From Ignavibacteria bacterium (lineage in GTDB: Bacteria; Bacteroidota; Ignavibacteria; Ignavibacteriales; SURF-24), in contig JAAXKQ010000011.1 of NCBI GenBank assembly GCA_025612245.1, positions 62,001 through 126,000 on the forward strand: 64,000 bases of DNA, read 5' to 3'. Positions 16,970-24,396 of this stretch are shown here, one piece after another. How positions within the stretch are numbered: the stretch's first letter is position 1; each line of letters starts with the position of its first letter. The position numbers and the translations under genes are program-made. The notes beneath the pieces are model-generated. The model was not told the DNA's origin. It made no database searches and saw only the letters and a program-made list of their open reading frames with translations.

Positions 16970-17991
16970 TGCAGAAGAAATTATTTCCCATATTGTATGT
17001 CGTCGGCATTGCCATTTTTGCCCTTCTTATCTGGGACTTCGGAATTGACAAGATCATGGTCAATATAAGAAAGACAGGCTGGTGGTTCCTGCCCGTTATT
17101 GCACTCTGGGGAGTTATATACCTGATCAATGCTTACGGATGGCATATTATACTGGGCGAGGACAGAAGCAAGGTTGCATTCTGGAGGATATACGGCATAA
17201 GCCTTGGAGGCTTTGCAATAAACTACTTAACCCCGTTTGTCAACCTCGGGGGTGAACCCTACAGGATTTACGCCCTGAAGGAATTTACCGGAATCACCAA
17301 ATCGGTTTCTTCTGTCACTCTTTACAGGATGCTGCACATTATATCGCACCTGATCTTCTGGCTTACTGTAATACCTGTAACCTTCTTTGTTATTCCGGTA
17401 AGTTTTAACTTTGCAGCGGCTTTAATGGCACTGTTCCTGGTAATTTTCTTAATGCTGGCTTTTGTTTTTACGCGTCATAGGCTTGGAATATATGAGGCTT
17501 TGTCGAAGATTATTCTGCACCTTAAATTCTTGAAGTTCTTAAATAAAAAGCTCGAAAAAAATAAAAATAACATCGCAGAGATCGACCGGCAGATAAAGGA
17601 CCTTTACGTCAACAGGAAAAGGACGTTCTATACCGTTCTTTCACTTGAGTTTTTTGCGCGCATACTGGCAGCAATGGAGTTTTTCTTCATTTTTCGTTCC
17701 ATCGGTATAGACATCTCCGTCTTTCAGGCTCTCTATATTCACGGGGCTTCATCGCTTTTTCTTAACATCCTGTTCTTCATGCCGATGGAGTTCGGGACCA
17801 GGGAAGGAAGTCTTTACATTACCTTAAAGGCTTTCATCCCGGATGCCGGTGTTGGAATCTATATCGCCCTTGTTAACCGCATCCGGGAACTATTCTGGAT
17901 ACTGATAGGCATGCTGCTCATACAGTTTAACAACAGGAAATTAAAGAAAGAAAACGCCATTTATTTGCGAAAAAGCAGGATTACTTCATGA
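16969..17991 (+). CDS. LPG synthase/flippase-like membrane protein (UPF0104, YbhN/AglD type)
   Basis: An integral membrane protein of about 340 residues with seven or eight hydrophobic helices, related to the membrane half of lysylphosphatidylglycerol synthases. Relatives move modified lipids between leaflets. TPFVNLGGEPYR near residue 84 is the conserved family segment, and MPMEFGTREG near residue 273 is the second. The ATG at 16969 overlaps the preceding stop (TAATG), so it replaces the ORF-track start at 16927. Its place directly after headgroup-type enzymes suggests it carries or flips the lipid product of this cluster. Confidence 0.82.
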   Translation: MQKKLFPILYVVGIAIFALLIWDFGIDKIMVNIRKTGWWFLPVIALWGVIYLINAYGWHIILGEDRSKVAFWRIYGISLGGFAINYLTPFVNLGGEPYRIYALKEFTGITKSVSSVTLYRMLHIISHLIFWLTVIPVTFFVIPVSFNFAAALMALFLVIFLMLAFVFTRHRLGIYEALSKIILHLKFLKFLNKKLEKNKNNIAEIDRQIKDLYVNRKRTFYTVLSLEFFARILAAMEFFFIFRSIGIDISVFQALYIHGASSLFLNILFFMPMEFGTREGSLYITLKAFIPDAGVGIYIALVNRIRELFWILIGMLLIQFNNRKLKKENAIYLRKSRITS

Positions 17992-18731
17992 AAGCGATAA
18001 TATTTGATTTTGGCGGCACACTCGATTTGGATGGAATTCACTGGAGCATAAAGTTTTTTGATGCTTACTGCAGGGCTGGGCTTTATGTTCCGGAGAGGGT
18101 CTTCAGAAATGCTTTTATTCTCTCTGAAAGGGATATGAAAGGACAGCTCAGCGTAAATGCAGGATTTCAGGAGACTCTCTTTAAGCAGGTCTATTTTCAG
18201 CTAAGGCACCTGATGGAGGATTATAACTTAAGATTCTTTGATGAGCCGGCCAGGATTGCAGAAAAGATTTCCTATGAGTGTTACATGGATGTGAAAAAGA
18301 ACGTAAGTGATACACGTGAAATCCTTTCACGCTTGTCTGAAAACTATGTGCTTGGCCTCATTTCGAACTTTTACGGCAACCTTAAAAGTGTGATGGAAGA
18401 GCTGGAACTGGACGAATTCTTTTCCGTTAAAATGGATTCAGAGCAAACGGGCTTAAGAAAGCCCGACCCTAAGGCCTACCTTTACCTCTTAGACAGGCTT
18501 TCATTTACGCCGGAGGAGCTCGTAATGGTTGGCGACTCCTATAATAACGACATTCTGCCTTCGAAGAATCTGGGCTTAAATACCATCTGGCTTAAGTCCG
18601 GGAGCTGGGACTGCCCTGAGGATTATTCAAAGGCGGATTTTCTTATTGGCAGTTTAACTGAAGTGGAAGATACGGTATCAGTAATGGAAAGGATGAATTA
18701 CCGCAAAAGACTATTATCTTGCCTGAAGTAA
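17988..18731 (+). CDS. HAD-superfamily hydrolase with altered first motif
   Basis: A cytoplasmic HAD phosphatase-like protein of 247 residues. Motif I is FDFGGTL: the nucleophile Asp7 is present but the usual second Asp is Gly9, which may weaken or change phosphatase chemistry. Motif II is LISNF, motif III the Lys in RKPDP, and motif IV is MVGDSYNNDI. The region between motifs I and II is helical, as in C1-cap HADs. It overlaps the membrane gene by four bases (ATGA), so it belongs to the same transcript and probably acts on a phosphorylated intermediate of the cluster. Confidence 0.82.
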   Translation: MKAIIFDFGGTLDLDGIHWSIKFFDAYCRAGLYVPERVFRNAFILSERDMKGQLSVNAGFQETLFKQVYFQLRHLMEDYNLRFFDEPARIAEKISYECYMDVKKNVSDTREILSRLSENYVLGLISNFYGNLKSVMEELELDEFFSVKMDSEQTGLRKPDPKAYLYLLDRLSFTPEELVMVGDSYNNDILPSKNLGLNTIWLKSGSWDCPEDYSKADFLIGSLTEVEDTVSVMERMNYRKRLLSCLK

Positions 18732-18750
18732 GTGATATCCTTTTTTTTTG

Positions 18751-18790
18751 AAGGCCGCGCCGGGGTTTATTCTTCCCATGCGCGGCTTTC
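18751..18790. terminator. Bidirectional terminator between convergent genes
   Basis: AAGGCCGCGC and GCGCGGCTTT form a GC-rich stem between the converging HAD and proC genes. The plus-strand tail (CCCTTTATTTTG) is only moderately T-rich. Confidence 0.5.
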
Positions 18791-18793
18791 CCT

Positions 18794-19612
18794 TTATTTT
18801 GAATACAGCTCCGCAGCTTTCTCTGCCGAAGAAGTAATGCCTTTGATGAGGGCCGAGCTGAAACCGTTGTGTTCCATCTGGTTTAAGCCCGCAATTGTGC
18901 AGCCCTGTGGAGTTGTAACCTTGTCTACCTCTTTTTCAGGATGGCTGCCAAGGTTAACAAGAAGCGACGCCGCGCCTTTTGCCGTCTGGGCTGCCATTAA
19001 AAGGGCGTCTTCGGCGTGGAACCCGATTTCTATTCCTCCCTGTGAAGCCGCGCGTATGGCTCTCAGGAAAAATGCAATCCCGCAGGCGCAAAGTGCGGTT
19101 GCAGGAACCATCAGTGATTCGTCTATTACGAGTACTTTACCGACAGATTCAAATATTCTTTTTGCCAGTTCAAGGCCGCCTTTGCCGGCCTCATCGGTGC
19201 ATATGCACGTCATGGATTCGCGAATGGCAATTGCAGTATTCGGCATGGCCCTGAGAACGGGAATGCTCCTGTTTTCAAGTTTCTTTCTGATGTCTGAAAT
19301 GGAAGCCCCCGAGACCACGGAAATAACCGTGTGCCTTTTTTCGTCCAGGGAGTCCTTTATCTCTGAAAGGAGCCCATCGAGCTGCCGGGGAGTTACGGCA
19401 ATAATTATCACGTCACTTTTACTTACAGCCGAAGCATTGCTTAGGGCTGTAGAGAAACCCTGATCCTCAAAAATCTTCAGGTGTTCTTTGCTGCGCCTTG
19501 TTACGGTAACTTCCACGGCCTCAAATATTCCGGACTTTACGAGTCCGTTTGCTATTGCCGAACCTATATTCCCGCCGCCCAAGACTGCCGCGGTATGTCT
19601 TTTCTCTGCCAT
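18794..19612 (-). CDS. proC: Pyrroline-5-carboxylate reductase
   Basis: Reduces 1-pyrroline-5-carboxylate to L-proline with NAD(P)H, the last proline step. VLGGGNIGSAIANGL (about residues 10-24) is the cofactor loop, and the C-terminal half has the family signature around DKVTTPQGCTIAGL. Length (272) is normal. It stands alone on the minus strand, convergent with the HAD gene and divergent from the pyrophosphatase. No other proline genes are in view. Confidence 0.95.
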   Translation of the reverse strand: MAEKRHTAAVLGGGNIGSAIANGLVKSGIFEAVEVTVTRRSKEHLKIFEDQGFSTALSNASAVSKSDVIIIAVTPRQLDGLLSEIKDSLDEKRHTVISVVSGASISDIRKKLENRSIPVLRAMPNTAIAIRESMTCICTDEAGKGGLELAKRIFESVGKVLVIDESLMVPATALCACGIAFFLRAIRAASQGGIEIGFHAEDALLMAAQTAKGAASLLVNLGSHPEKEVDKVTTPQGCTIAGLNQMEHNGFSSALIKGITSSAEKAAELYSK

Positions 19613-19804
19613 CTTTAATCCTGATTCTTAAACATGAAAACAATATAATAAAATGTTCCGAAGAATACTCTGACTTGAAAAGGATTTTAAGTGCGTGTGG
19701 AACTGATTGCATTGTTTTTCAGCGCTAATATTTGTTTTTTGAACGTAATATGGGAACCTCTTGCTGACTGGTTTTTGAACATCCTTATTTATAAGGTACT
19801 GCCT

Positions 19805-20365
19805 ATGGTGGAAATACCAAAGTACAGGTCACTGCTGTTTCTGGATGCTATGGATAAAGAGAGTGGCGGCCTGAACGTAATAATAGAAACTCCCAAAGGG
19901 AGCCGGAATAAATTTAAGTATACTCCGGCTCTGGACATCTTCAAGCTCGACAGCACGCTCCAGGCCGGGGCCAGCTTCCCCTTTGACTTCGGATTTATTC
20001 CTTCGACGCTTGGGGAGGATGGCGATCCGCTGGATATACTGGTTCTCATGGACCAGTCGGTCTATACCGGATGCCTGGTGCCGGCAAGATTGATCGGGGT
20101 AATTGAAGCAAAGCAGATGGAGAAGAAGGGAAAGTTCGAGCGTAACGACCGTCTTATAGGAGTATTTGCAAAATCCCACGCCTATAACGACATAAAAAGC
20201 CTCCAGCAGCTGAATAAAAACGTCCTTGAGGAAATTCAGTTCTTCTTTGAAACGTATAACAGGTACAAGGGCCGTGAGTTCAAGCCTCTTGGACAGTACG
20301 GCCCGAAGCAGGCAATGAAATTAGTCAGGCAGGGGATTAAAACTTTTAATGAGAAATACATCTGA
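19805..20365 (+). CDS. ppa: Inorganic pyrophosphatase (family I)
   Basis: Hydrolyses pyrophosphate to phosphate and so pulls biosynthetic reactions forward. EDGDPLDILV (residues 71-80 from this start) is the family I signature with the three metal-binding Asp residues. The ORF track extends to 19691, but that segment is an unrelated hydrophobic stretch. The ATG at 19805 (MVEIPKYRS), with AAGG eight bases upstream, gives 186 residues, close to the family norm. The next gene starts about 30 bases downstream. Confidence 0.92.
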   Translation: MVEIPKYRSLLFLDAMDKESGGLNVIIETPKGSRNKFKYTPALDIFKLDSTLQAGASFPFDFGFIPSTLGEDGDPLDILVLMDQSVYTGCLVPARLIGVIEAKQMEKKGKFERNDRLIGVFAKSHAYNDIKSLQQLNKNVLEEIQFFFETYNRYKGREFKPLGQYGPKQAMKLVRQGIKTFNEKYI

Positions 20366-20395
20366 ATAAAAAATATTAAGTAAAGGAATTTCATA

Positions 20396-20638
20396 ATGGA
20401 AAACGACAATAATTATGTAAATGACCACGGGGATGAGGACCAGGGCGGACGCAGGCCTGACACCAATCCCGGGGAGTTTGAAGGTGAAAACGAGGTAACG
20501 GGCTACGGGCATAAAAGAAGGCCAAAGGATGAAAAAAAATCTGGCAGCGGCCTTGAGGAATATAACGAGAAAGAGCAGGACAAAAAAGACTCTGAGCCGG
20601 ATCCGTTTAATGGACAGGATAACGTGCAAAATGAATAA
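20396..20638 (+). CDS. Small acidic, probably disordered protein
   Basis: No family recognised. The 80 residues are dominated by D, E, N, G, K and R with almost no hydrophobic residues, so the protein is probably disordered and cytoplasmic. It has a reasonable ribosome site (AAAGGAATTTCATA) and is followed by a hairpin terminator, which supports it being a real gene in a two-gene unit with the pyrophosphatase. Composition resembles small stress-type proteins, but that is only a resemblance. Confidence 0.6.
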   Translation: MENDNNYVNDHGDEDQGGRRPDTNPGEFEGENEVTGYGHKRRPKDEKKSGSGLEEYNEKEQDKKDSEPDPFNGQDNVQNE

Positions 20639-20645
20639 AATGACT

Positions 20646-20680
20646 CTGCCGGGGAAGGTGCAGAGACCTTTTCCCGGCAG
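20646..20680 (+). terminator. Hairpin terminator after the acidic small protein
   Basis: CTGCCGGG...AAGGT pairs with ACCTT...CCCGGCAG across a short loop, followed by AAACTGCTTTTTCTTTC. It ends the ppa unit. Confidence 0.6.
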
Positions 20681-20761
20681 AAACTGCTTTTTCTTTCTGC
20701 CCACCTATCCCTTCTAAGGCAAAGAGTCAAGAGTTCCGGGAGAAAATTTTTTTTTTTTATT

Positions 20762-20792
20762 TTTGATTTTTCAGTCCAAATAAATAACTTCG
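20762..20792 (+). promoter_or_regulatory. Bacteroidota-type promoter for the metallopeptidase gene
   Basis: TTTG, 19 bases, then TAACTTCG, one mismatch from TAnnTTTG. It lies about 75 bases before the gene. Confidence 0.4.
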
Positions 20793-20865
20793 CTTCTGAA
20801 GAAAATGAAAATGTATGCTCATATCAGAGAGCTGAAAAATAAAATTATAACTGAAGGGAGTAAAA

Positions 20866-21390
20866 TTGAGCGCGGATATTAAAGAATTAAGCAGTGTCGA
20901 TTTCCTGGATAATTACAGGGAGAAAAAGCAAAAAGGTCCCGTAAAGAGGGAATTTGTCCTTTGCGAAGAAATGAAGTTCATGGCGCAGGAGATCATAAGC
21001 GAAGAGAAAATTGACGTGCATCCTGCAAAAATAGAGTACGTAACCATCGAACCGAATATCTCCAAGAGCACGGCTGCAAAATGCGTCAAGACGGGCAAGG
21101 AATTGAAATTTTTCTCGAACCTTGACTATGTGATCGAGGTTTCAGGGGAACTCTGGACAGCCCTTGACAAGGAAACGAGAAGGATACTGCTTGAGCATGA
21201 ATTAAGACACATACTGGTCCTGCAGAACGACAAGACCGGCGACTGGAACTTTAAGCTCAGAAAGCACGATATCCAGGATTTCGGTAGGATTGTCTCAAAG
21301 AACGGCGTCGACTGGATAAAGAAGGTAAGGCTCTGCTTAAGCTCACTTTACGACATGACTCCGGCTGAAGAGGACAACATACAGATGTAA
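20866..21390 (+). CDS. Putative zinc metallopeptidase (phage-metallopeptidase-like)
   Basis: A 174-residue soluble protein with an HExxH zinc motif, HELRH at residues 111-115. A further His134 in KHDIQDFG fits a third metal ligand, the arrangement of the putative phage metallopeptidase family. There is no signal peptide, so it should be cytoplasmic. The start is TTG, with GGGAG about six bases upstream. It is a monocistron between two terminators. Its substrate is unknown, and the phage-type family does not by itself show that this is prophage DNA: no phage genes adjoin it. Confidence 0.7.
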   Translation: MSADIKELSSVDFLDNYREKKQKGPVKREFVLCEEMKFMAQEIISEEKIDVHPAKIEYVTIEPNISKSTAAKCVKTGKELKFFSNLDYVIEVSGELWTALDKETRRILLEHELRHILVLQNDKTGDWNFKLRKHDIQDFGRIVSKNGVDWIKKVRLCLSSLYDMTPAEEDNIQM

Positions 21391-21416
21391 TTGTCTTAAG
21401 GCTTGATTTTATTTTT

Positions 21417-21453
21417 GGGATACAGAAAAATAAATTCTGTATCCCTTTTTTTT
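21417..21453 (+). terminator. Intrinsic terminator of the metallopeptidase gene
   Basis: A perfect 11-bp stem (GGGATACAGAA / TTCTGTATCCC) with a 7-base loop, followed by eight T. A textbook plus-strand terminator. Confidence 0.85.
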
Positions 21454-21458
21454 AATTC

Positions 21459-22700
21459 TTAGCGGTAAAGGTAGTACTTCTTTGAAAGTTTCTTGAATGA
21501 GTCTATATCCTTGTCAAGAAACGACTTCAGGTCCTCAAAGCGCATTTTCTCACCGAATATTTTCCTGACCTTGTCTGTTCCGGCCACCTTGTCAAAAAAG
21601 TCGATCCTGTCTTTCTTTGCCATCTCAAACGGGTTTTTGTCGGGATAGAGCTCATTGTTTGCCTGCATCAAAAGGAATTGAAGCGAAAGCAGGTTAACCT
21701 TCTTCATATCCAACAGGTGGATCTGGACGCCGTGAAGTTCTTTTTTCTCATTGGCGCCGTAGAAAGGCTTAAAGGTAATCGGCCTGAAGAGTACCCCTTT
21801 AATGCCATAAGAGTTCATCTTGTCTGCCAGTTTTTTGCCGTCTATCCATTCGGCGGCAAAAGTTTCAAAAGGAATCGTGTAGCCCACGCCTTCTGAAATT
21901 ACGCCAAGCTCACCCAAAACCCCGGTTGTAACATAATATTCAGGCGTATCATTGTGGGGCACGTGCGGACTTGCAGGAACCCATATGAGCCCGGTTTCCT
22001 TAAACGACATGCTGCGCTTCCAGCCTTTCATCGGGACGACCGTGAGCTTGCACTTGATTCCGCCTTTAAGCATTCCTTCGTCGTTAAGCATCCTGGCCAG
22101 TTCGCCGCAGGTAAGTCCGTAAACATAGGGGATCTTGAACTGGCTTACAAAAGAGATAAATCCGTCTTCAACCAGATTTCCTTCCACCTTGAGCCCGGTT
22201 AAGGGATTCGGCCTGTCTAGAACGACAAACTCCTTGTTGTTTTCTGCCGCGGCTTCCATTGCAACACCCATTGTGCTGATGTAAGTATAGGAACGGCATC
22301 CGTTATCCTGTATGTCATAGACCAGCACGTCAATGTCTTTTAACATCTCAGCCGTAGGTTTCCTGGTCTTTCCATAAAGCGAATAAACAGGAAGTTTTGT
22401 CACGGGATCGGTGTAAAAATCCACGTGTTCACCGGCTGCATAGTCGCCTCTTACGCCGTGCTCGGGCCCGTAGAGCGCAACAAGTTTAACACCGGGAGTC
22501 TCAAAAAGTATATCTATAGTAGACTTTAGCTGCTGGTCGACACCGGTAGGATTTGTAATTAAGCCTATTCTTTTACCCTTAAGAACGTCGAAATTTCTTT
22601 CCTTAAGTATATCGATACCTGTTTTAACCTTCATGGCCTGAGCCTTCAGGCCGGAAAAGGCCAACAGTAGAACTGAACACAATAGTACGATTTTTTTCAT
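21459..22700 (-). CDS. DUF1343 / NamZ-type exo-beta-N-acetylmuramidase
   Basis: Proteins of this family (YbbC, NamZ) remove terminal N-acetylmuramic acid from peptidoglycan fragments. A signal peptide is clear at residues 1-20 (MKKIVLLCSVLLLAFSGLKA), placing the enzyme in the periplasm or envelope. Family blocks seen in order are LITNPTGVD, LYGPEHGVRG, DIQDNGCRSYTYI, LDRPNPL and WVPASPHVPHNDTPEYY. Length (413) fits. The start codon overlaps the stop of the cyclodeaminase gene (TAATG), so it belongs to the end of the hut-like operon, an unexpected pairing with histidine breakdown. Confidence 0.88.
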   Translation of the reverse strand: MKKIVLLCSVLLLAFSGLKAQAMKVKTGIDILKERNFDVLKGKRIGLITNPTGVDQQLKSTIDILFETPGVKLVALYGPEHGVRGDYAAGEHVDFYTDPVTKLPVYSLYGKTRKPTAEMLKDIDVLVYDIQDNGCRSYTYISTMGVAMEAAAENNKEFVVLDRPNPLTGLKVEGNLVEDGFISFVSQFKIPYVYGLTCGELARMLNDEGMLKGGIKCKLTVVPMKGWKRSMSFKETGLIWVPASPHVPHNDTPEYYVTTGVLGELGVISEGVGYTIPFETFAAEWIDGKKLADKMNSYGIKGVLFRPITFKPFYGANEKKELHGVQIHLLDMKKVNLLSLQFLLMQANNELYPDKNPFEMAKKDRIDFFDKVAGTDKVRKIFGEKMRFEDLKSFLDKDIDSFKKLSKKYYLYR

Positions 22701-23326
22701 TACTTTAACCTTTGAATGATTTTGTCCACGATTGAAGCGCTTTTTGTCTTTACGTCATTACACAGTATTTCAGCGCTTTTTAAGAGTTCTCCGGCAATCG
22801 TCTGATTTTTCAGAGAACTGCAGTTAATTAAAACATTAAGGAATGCTCCCTGTACGGCAGAGGCTAAGAGTAGGGCTGCCACGCCGGCATCGGAAAGCGA
22901 ATTCTGGTTGCCTTTCTCCGCTACCGAATCTATGAGCGGAAGCACGTCATTGCACAACCTTATTACCTCGGAAGGAACTTCCGCTGCCTGGAACGTTGCC
23001 TGGTCAATTTTCTCCACGCGCTGGGCCTTTTCTTCTTCGGTTTCCTTTGGCAGCTTAAAGGCATCCATGACCCTGTCAAAGGCTTCGTTGTCTTTTTGTG
23101 CCAGGAGAATGAACTTTTCCCTGAAGTCTTCCAGGCTTTTTCTTACTTCAAGCATCTCGGCTTCGCTTCCGGCATACTTCTTTTTACCGATTGTAAGATT
23201 GCAGACCATTGTTCCAAGGCCCGAGGCCAGGCTTCCCAAGAAAGCCGATACGTTGCCTCCGCCGGGGGTGGGGGAGTTGGAGGAAAGTTCGTCCAGGTAC
23301 GATCTTATTGACTTCGAGGTATCCAT
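22700..23326 (-). CDS. Formiminotetrahydrofolate cyclodeaminase
   Basis: Converts 5-formimino-THF to 5,10-methenyl-THF plus ammonia. The 208-residue, mostly helical protein matches the C-terminal domain of bifunctional FTCD, with the glycine-rich PTPGGGNVSAFLGSLASGLG block near residues 18-37. It lies 53 bases after the separate formiminotransferase gene, so the two activities that are fused in animals are split here. It completes the transfer of the histidine-derived one-carbon unit to folate. Confidence 0.9.
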   Translation of the reverse strand: MDTSKSIRSYLDELSSNSPTPGGGNVSAFLGSLASGLGTMVCNLTIGKKKYAGSEAEMLEVRKSLEDFREKFILLAQKDNEAFDRVMDAFKLPKETEEEKAQRVEKIDQATFQAAEVPSEVIRLCNDVLPLIDSVAEKGNQNSLSDAGVAALLLASAVQGAFLNVLINCSSLKNQTIAGELLKSAEILCNDVKTKSASIVDKIIQRLK

Positions 23327-23379
23327 TTTTTCTCCTGTAAATTGTTTGGTTTCTTCAGGCGGTTTACATTCCTGAATAT

Positions 23380-24396
23380 TTATATCATATAATCGATTAT
23401 CTTTTGTTCCGGAATGAAAGGATTAAGCGTCGAAAGACCCAAGCGTTCAGTTGCAATTTCCACCAGCTTTGTCTCATTTGTCTCCTTGTTTTCGCTGTAG
23501 AATCTTCCTGCCATTAAAAGAGCTTCAAGGGGTACAAGTCCTACAATTTCGCTTCCATCCACCTCAAGGCCGAGCCTTTTGGCTTCTTTCTTTACTTCCT
23601 CAAAAGCCAGGTGGATTGGCACAATGGTATAGTTCTTAAGATTCATGGACACCTGTGTAATACCGTATTTCTCAAGATAAACACCCATTGCCTGAACTGT
23701 CTTAAGGCGCCCCGGGATCCTGATTGCCTGTCCGTCAACCTTTACTATGTTCCCGTTTTCATCTCTTTTCGGCTTGCCCGTTTCCCTCAGGACTTCAGAG
23801 ATTTCTTTTGAATGTTTGATATCAGTAGACTTTATGTTTACGTTGTACGCAATAAGGAAGAATCGTGCCCCCGTAACGAGTGCCCCGAGTTTTGTGTTAA
23901 ATTCAGCTTTACCGAAGTCGGGTTCCCAGGAAGGATCTTTCAGCTTTTCCTCGAGGCCTTCATATTCGCCCTTTCGTATGCTGGAAAGCAGTTTTCTCTG
24001 TGGATTGCGGCTGGCTTCTTCATAAAGGTAGACGGGAAGGTTTAATTCTCCGGCAATCCTTTTGCCGAACTCTTCAGAGATCTTTACGCATTCCTCCATC
24101 GAGGTGTTTTTAACAGGAACAAAAGGTACGACGTCTATTGCCCCGATGCGCGGGTGTTCTCCTTTATGCAGGCGCATGTCAATTTCCTCTGCTGCAGCCT
24201 TGCAGGCGGCAATTGTTCCTTCAAGAATTCCGTTTTCATTTCCAGCAAGCGTTACAACAACTCGGTTATAATCCCTGTCCGGCTCCAGGCTTAAGAGCTT
24301 TACCCCCTCAATTTTCTTTACTGCACCGGAAATTGCCTCAAATACGGCCGGGTTTCTGCCTTCACTGAAGTTGGGTACACATTCAATTATTTTCAT
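23380..24396 (-). CDS. ftcD: Glutamate formiminotransferase
   Basis: Moves the formimino group from N-formimino-L-glutamate, a product of histidine breakdown, to tetrahydrofolate. The protein opens with IIECVPNFSEGR, the family signature, and carries the expected HKGEHPRIGAIDVVPFVP segment near residues 78-95. The 338 residues cover both formiminotransferase subdomains, without the cyclodeaminase part. It overlaps hutI by four bases (ATGA), so the two are coupled. Confidence 0.93.
   Translation of the reverse strand: MKIIECVPNFSEGRNPAVFEAISGAVKKIEGVKLLSLEPDRDYNRVVVTLAGNENGILEGTIAACKAAAEEIDMRLHKGEHPRIGAIDVVPFVPVKNTSMEECVKISEEFGKRIAGELNLPVYLYEEASRNPQRKLLSSIRKGEYEGLEEKLKDPSWEPDFGKAEFNTKLGALVTGARFFLIAYNVNIKSTDIKHSKEISEVLRETGKPKRDENGNIVKVDGQAIRIPGRLKTVQAMGVYLEKYGITQVSMNLKNYTIVPIHLAFEEVKKEAKRLGLEVDGSEIVGLVPLEALLMAGRFYSENKETNETKLVEIATERLGLSTLNPFIPEQKIIDYMI

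Noticed and set aside
18732-19463. Plus-strand ORF of 243 residues
   Set aside because: It lies opposite proC, which has a clear family match; the plus frame is Ser/Arg-rich and looks like a shadow.
19691-19804. Hydrophobic N-terminal extension of the pyrophosphatase in the ORF track
   Set aside because: Family I pyrophosphatases are soluble and start near MVEIPKYRS; the extension has no ribosome site.
20866-21390. Prophage remnant
   Set aside because: Only the metallopeptidase family name suggests phage; neighbours are housekeeping genes and there are no integrase, capsid or attachment sites.
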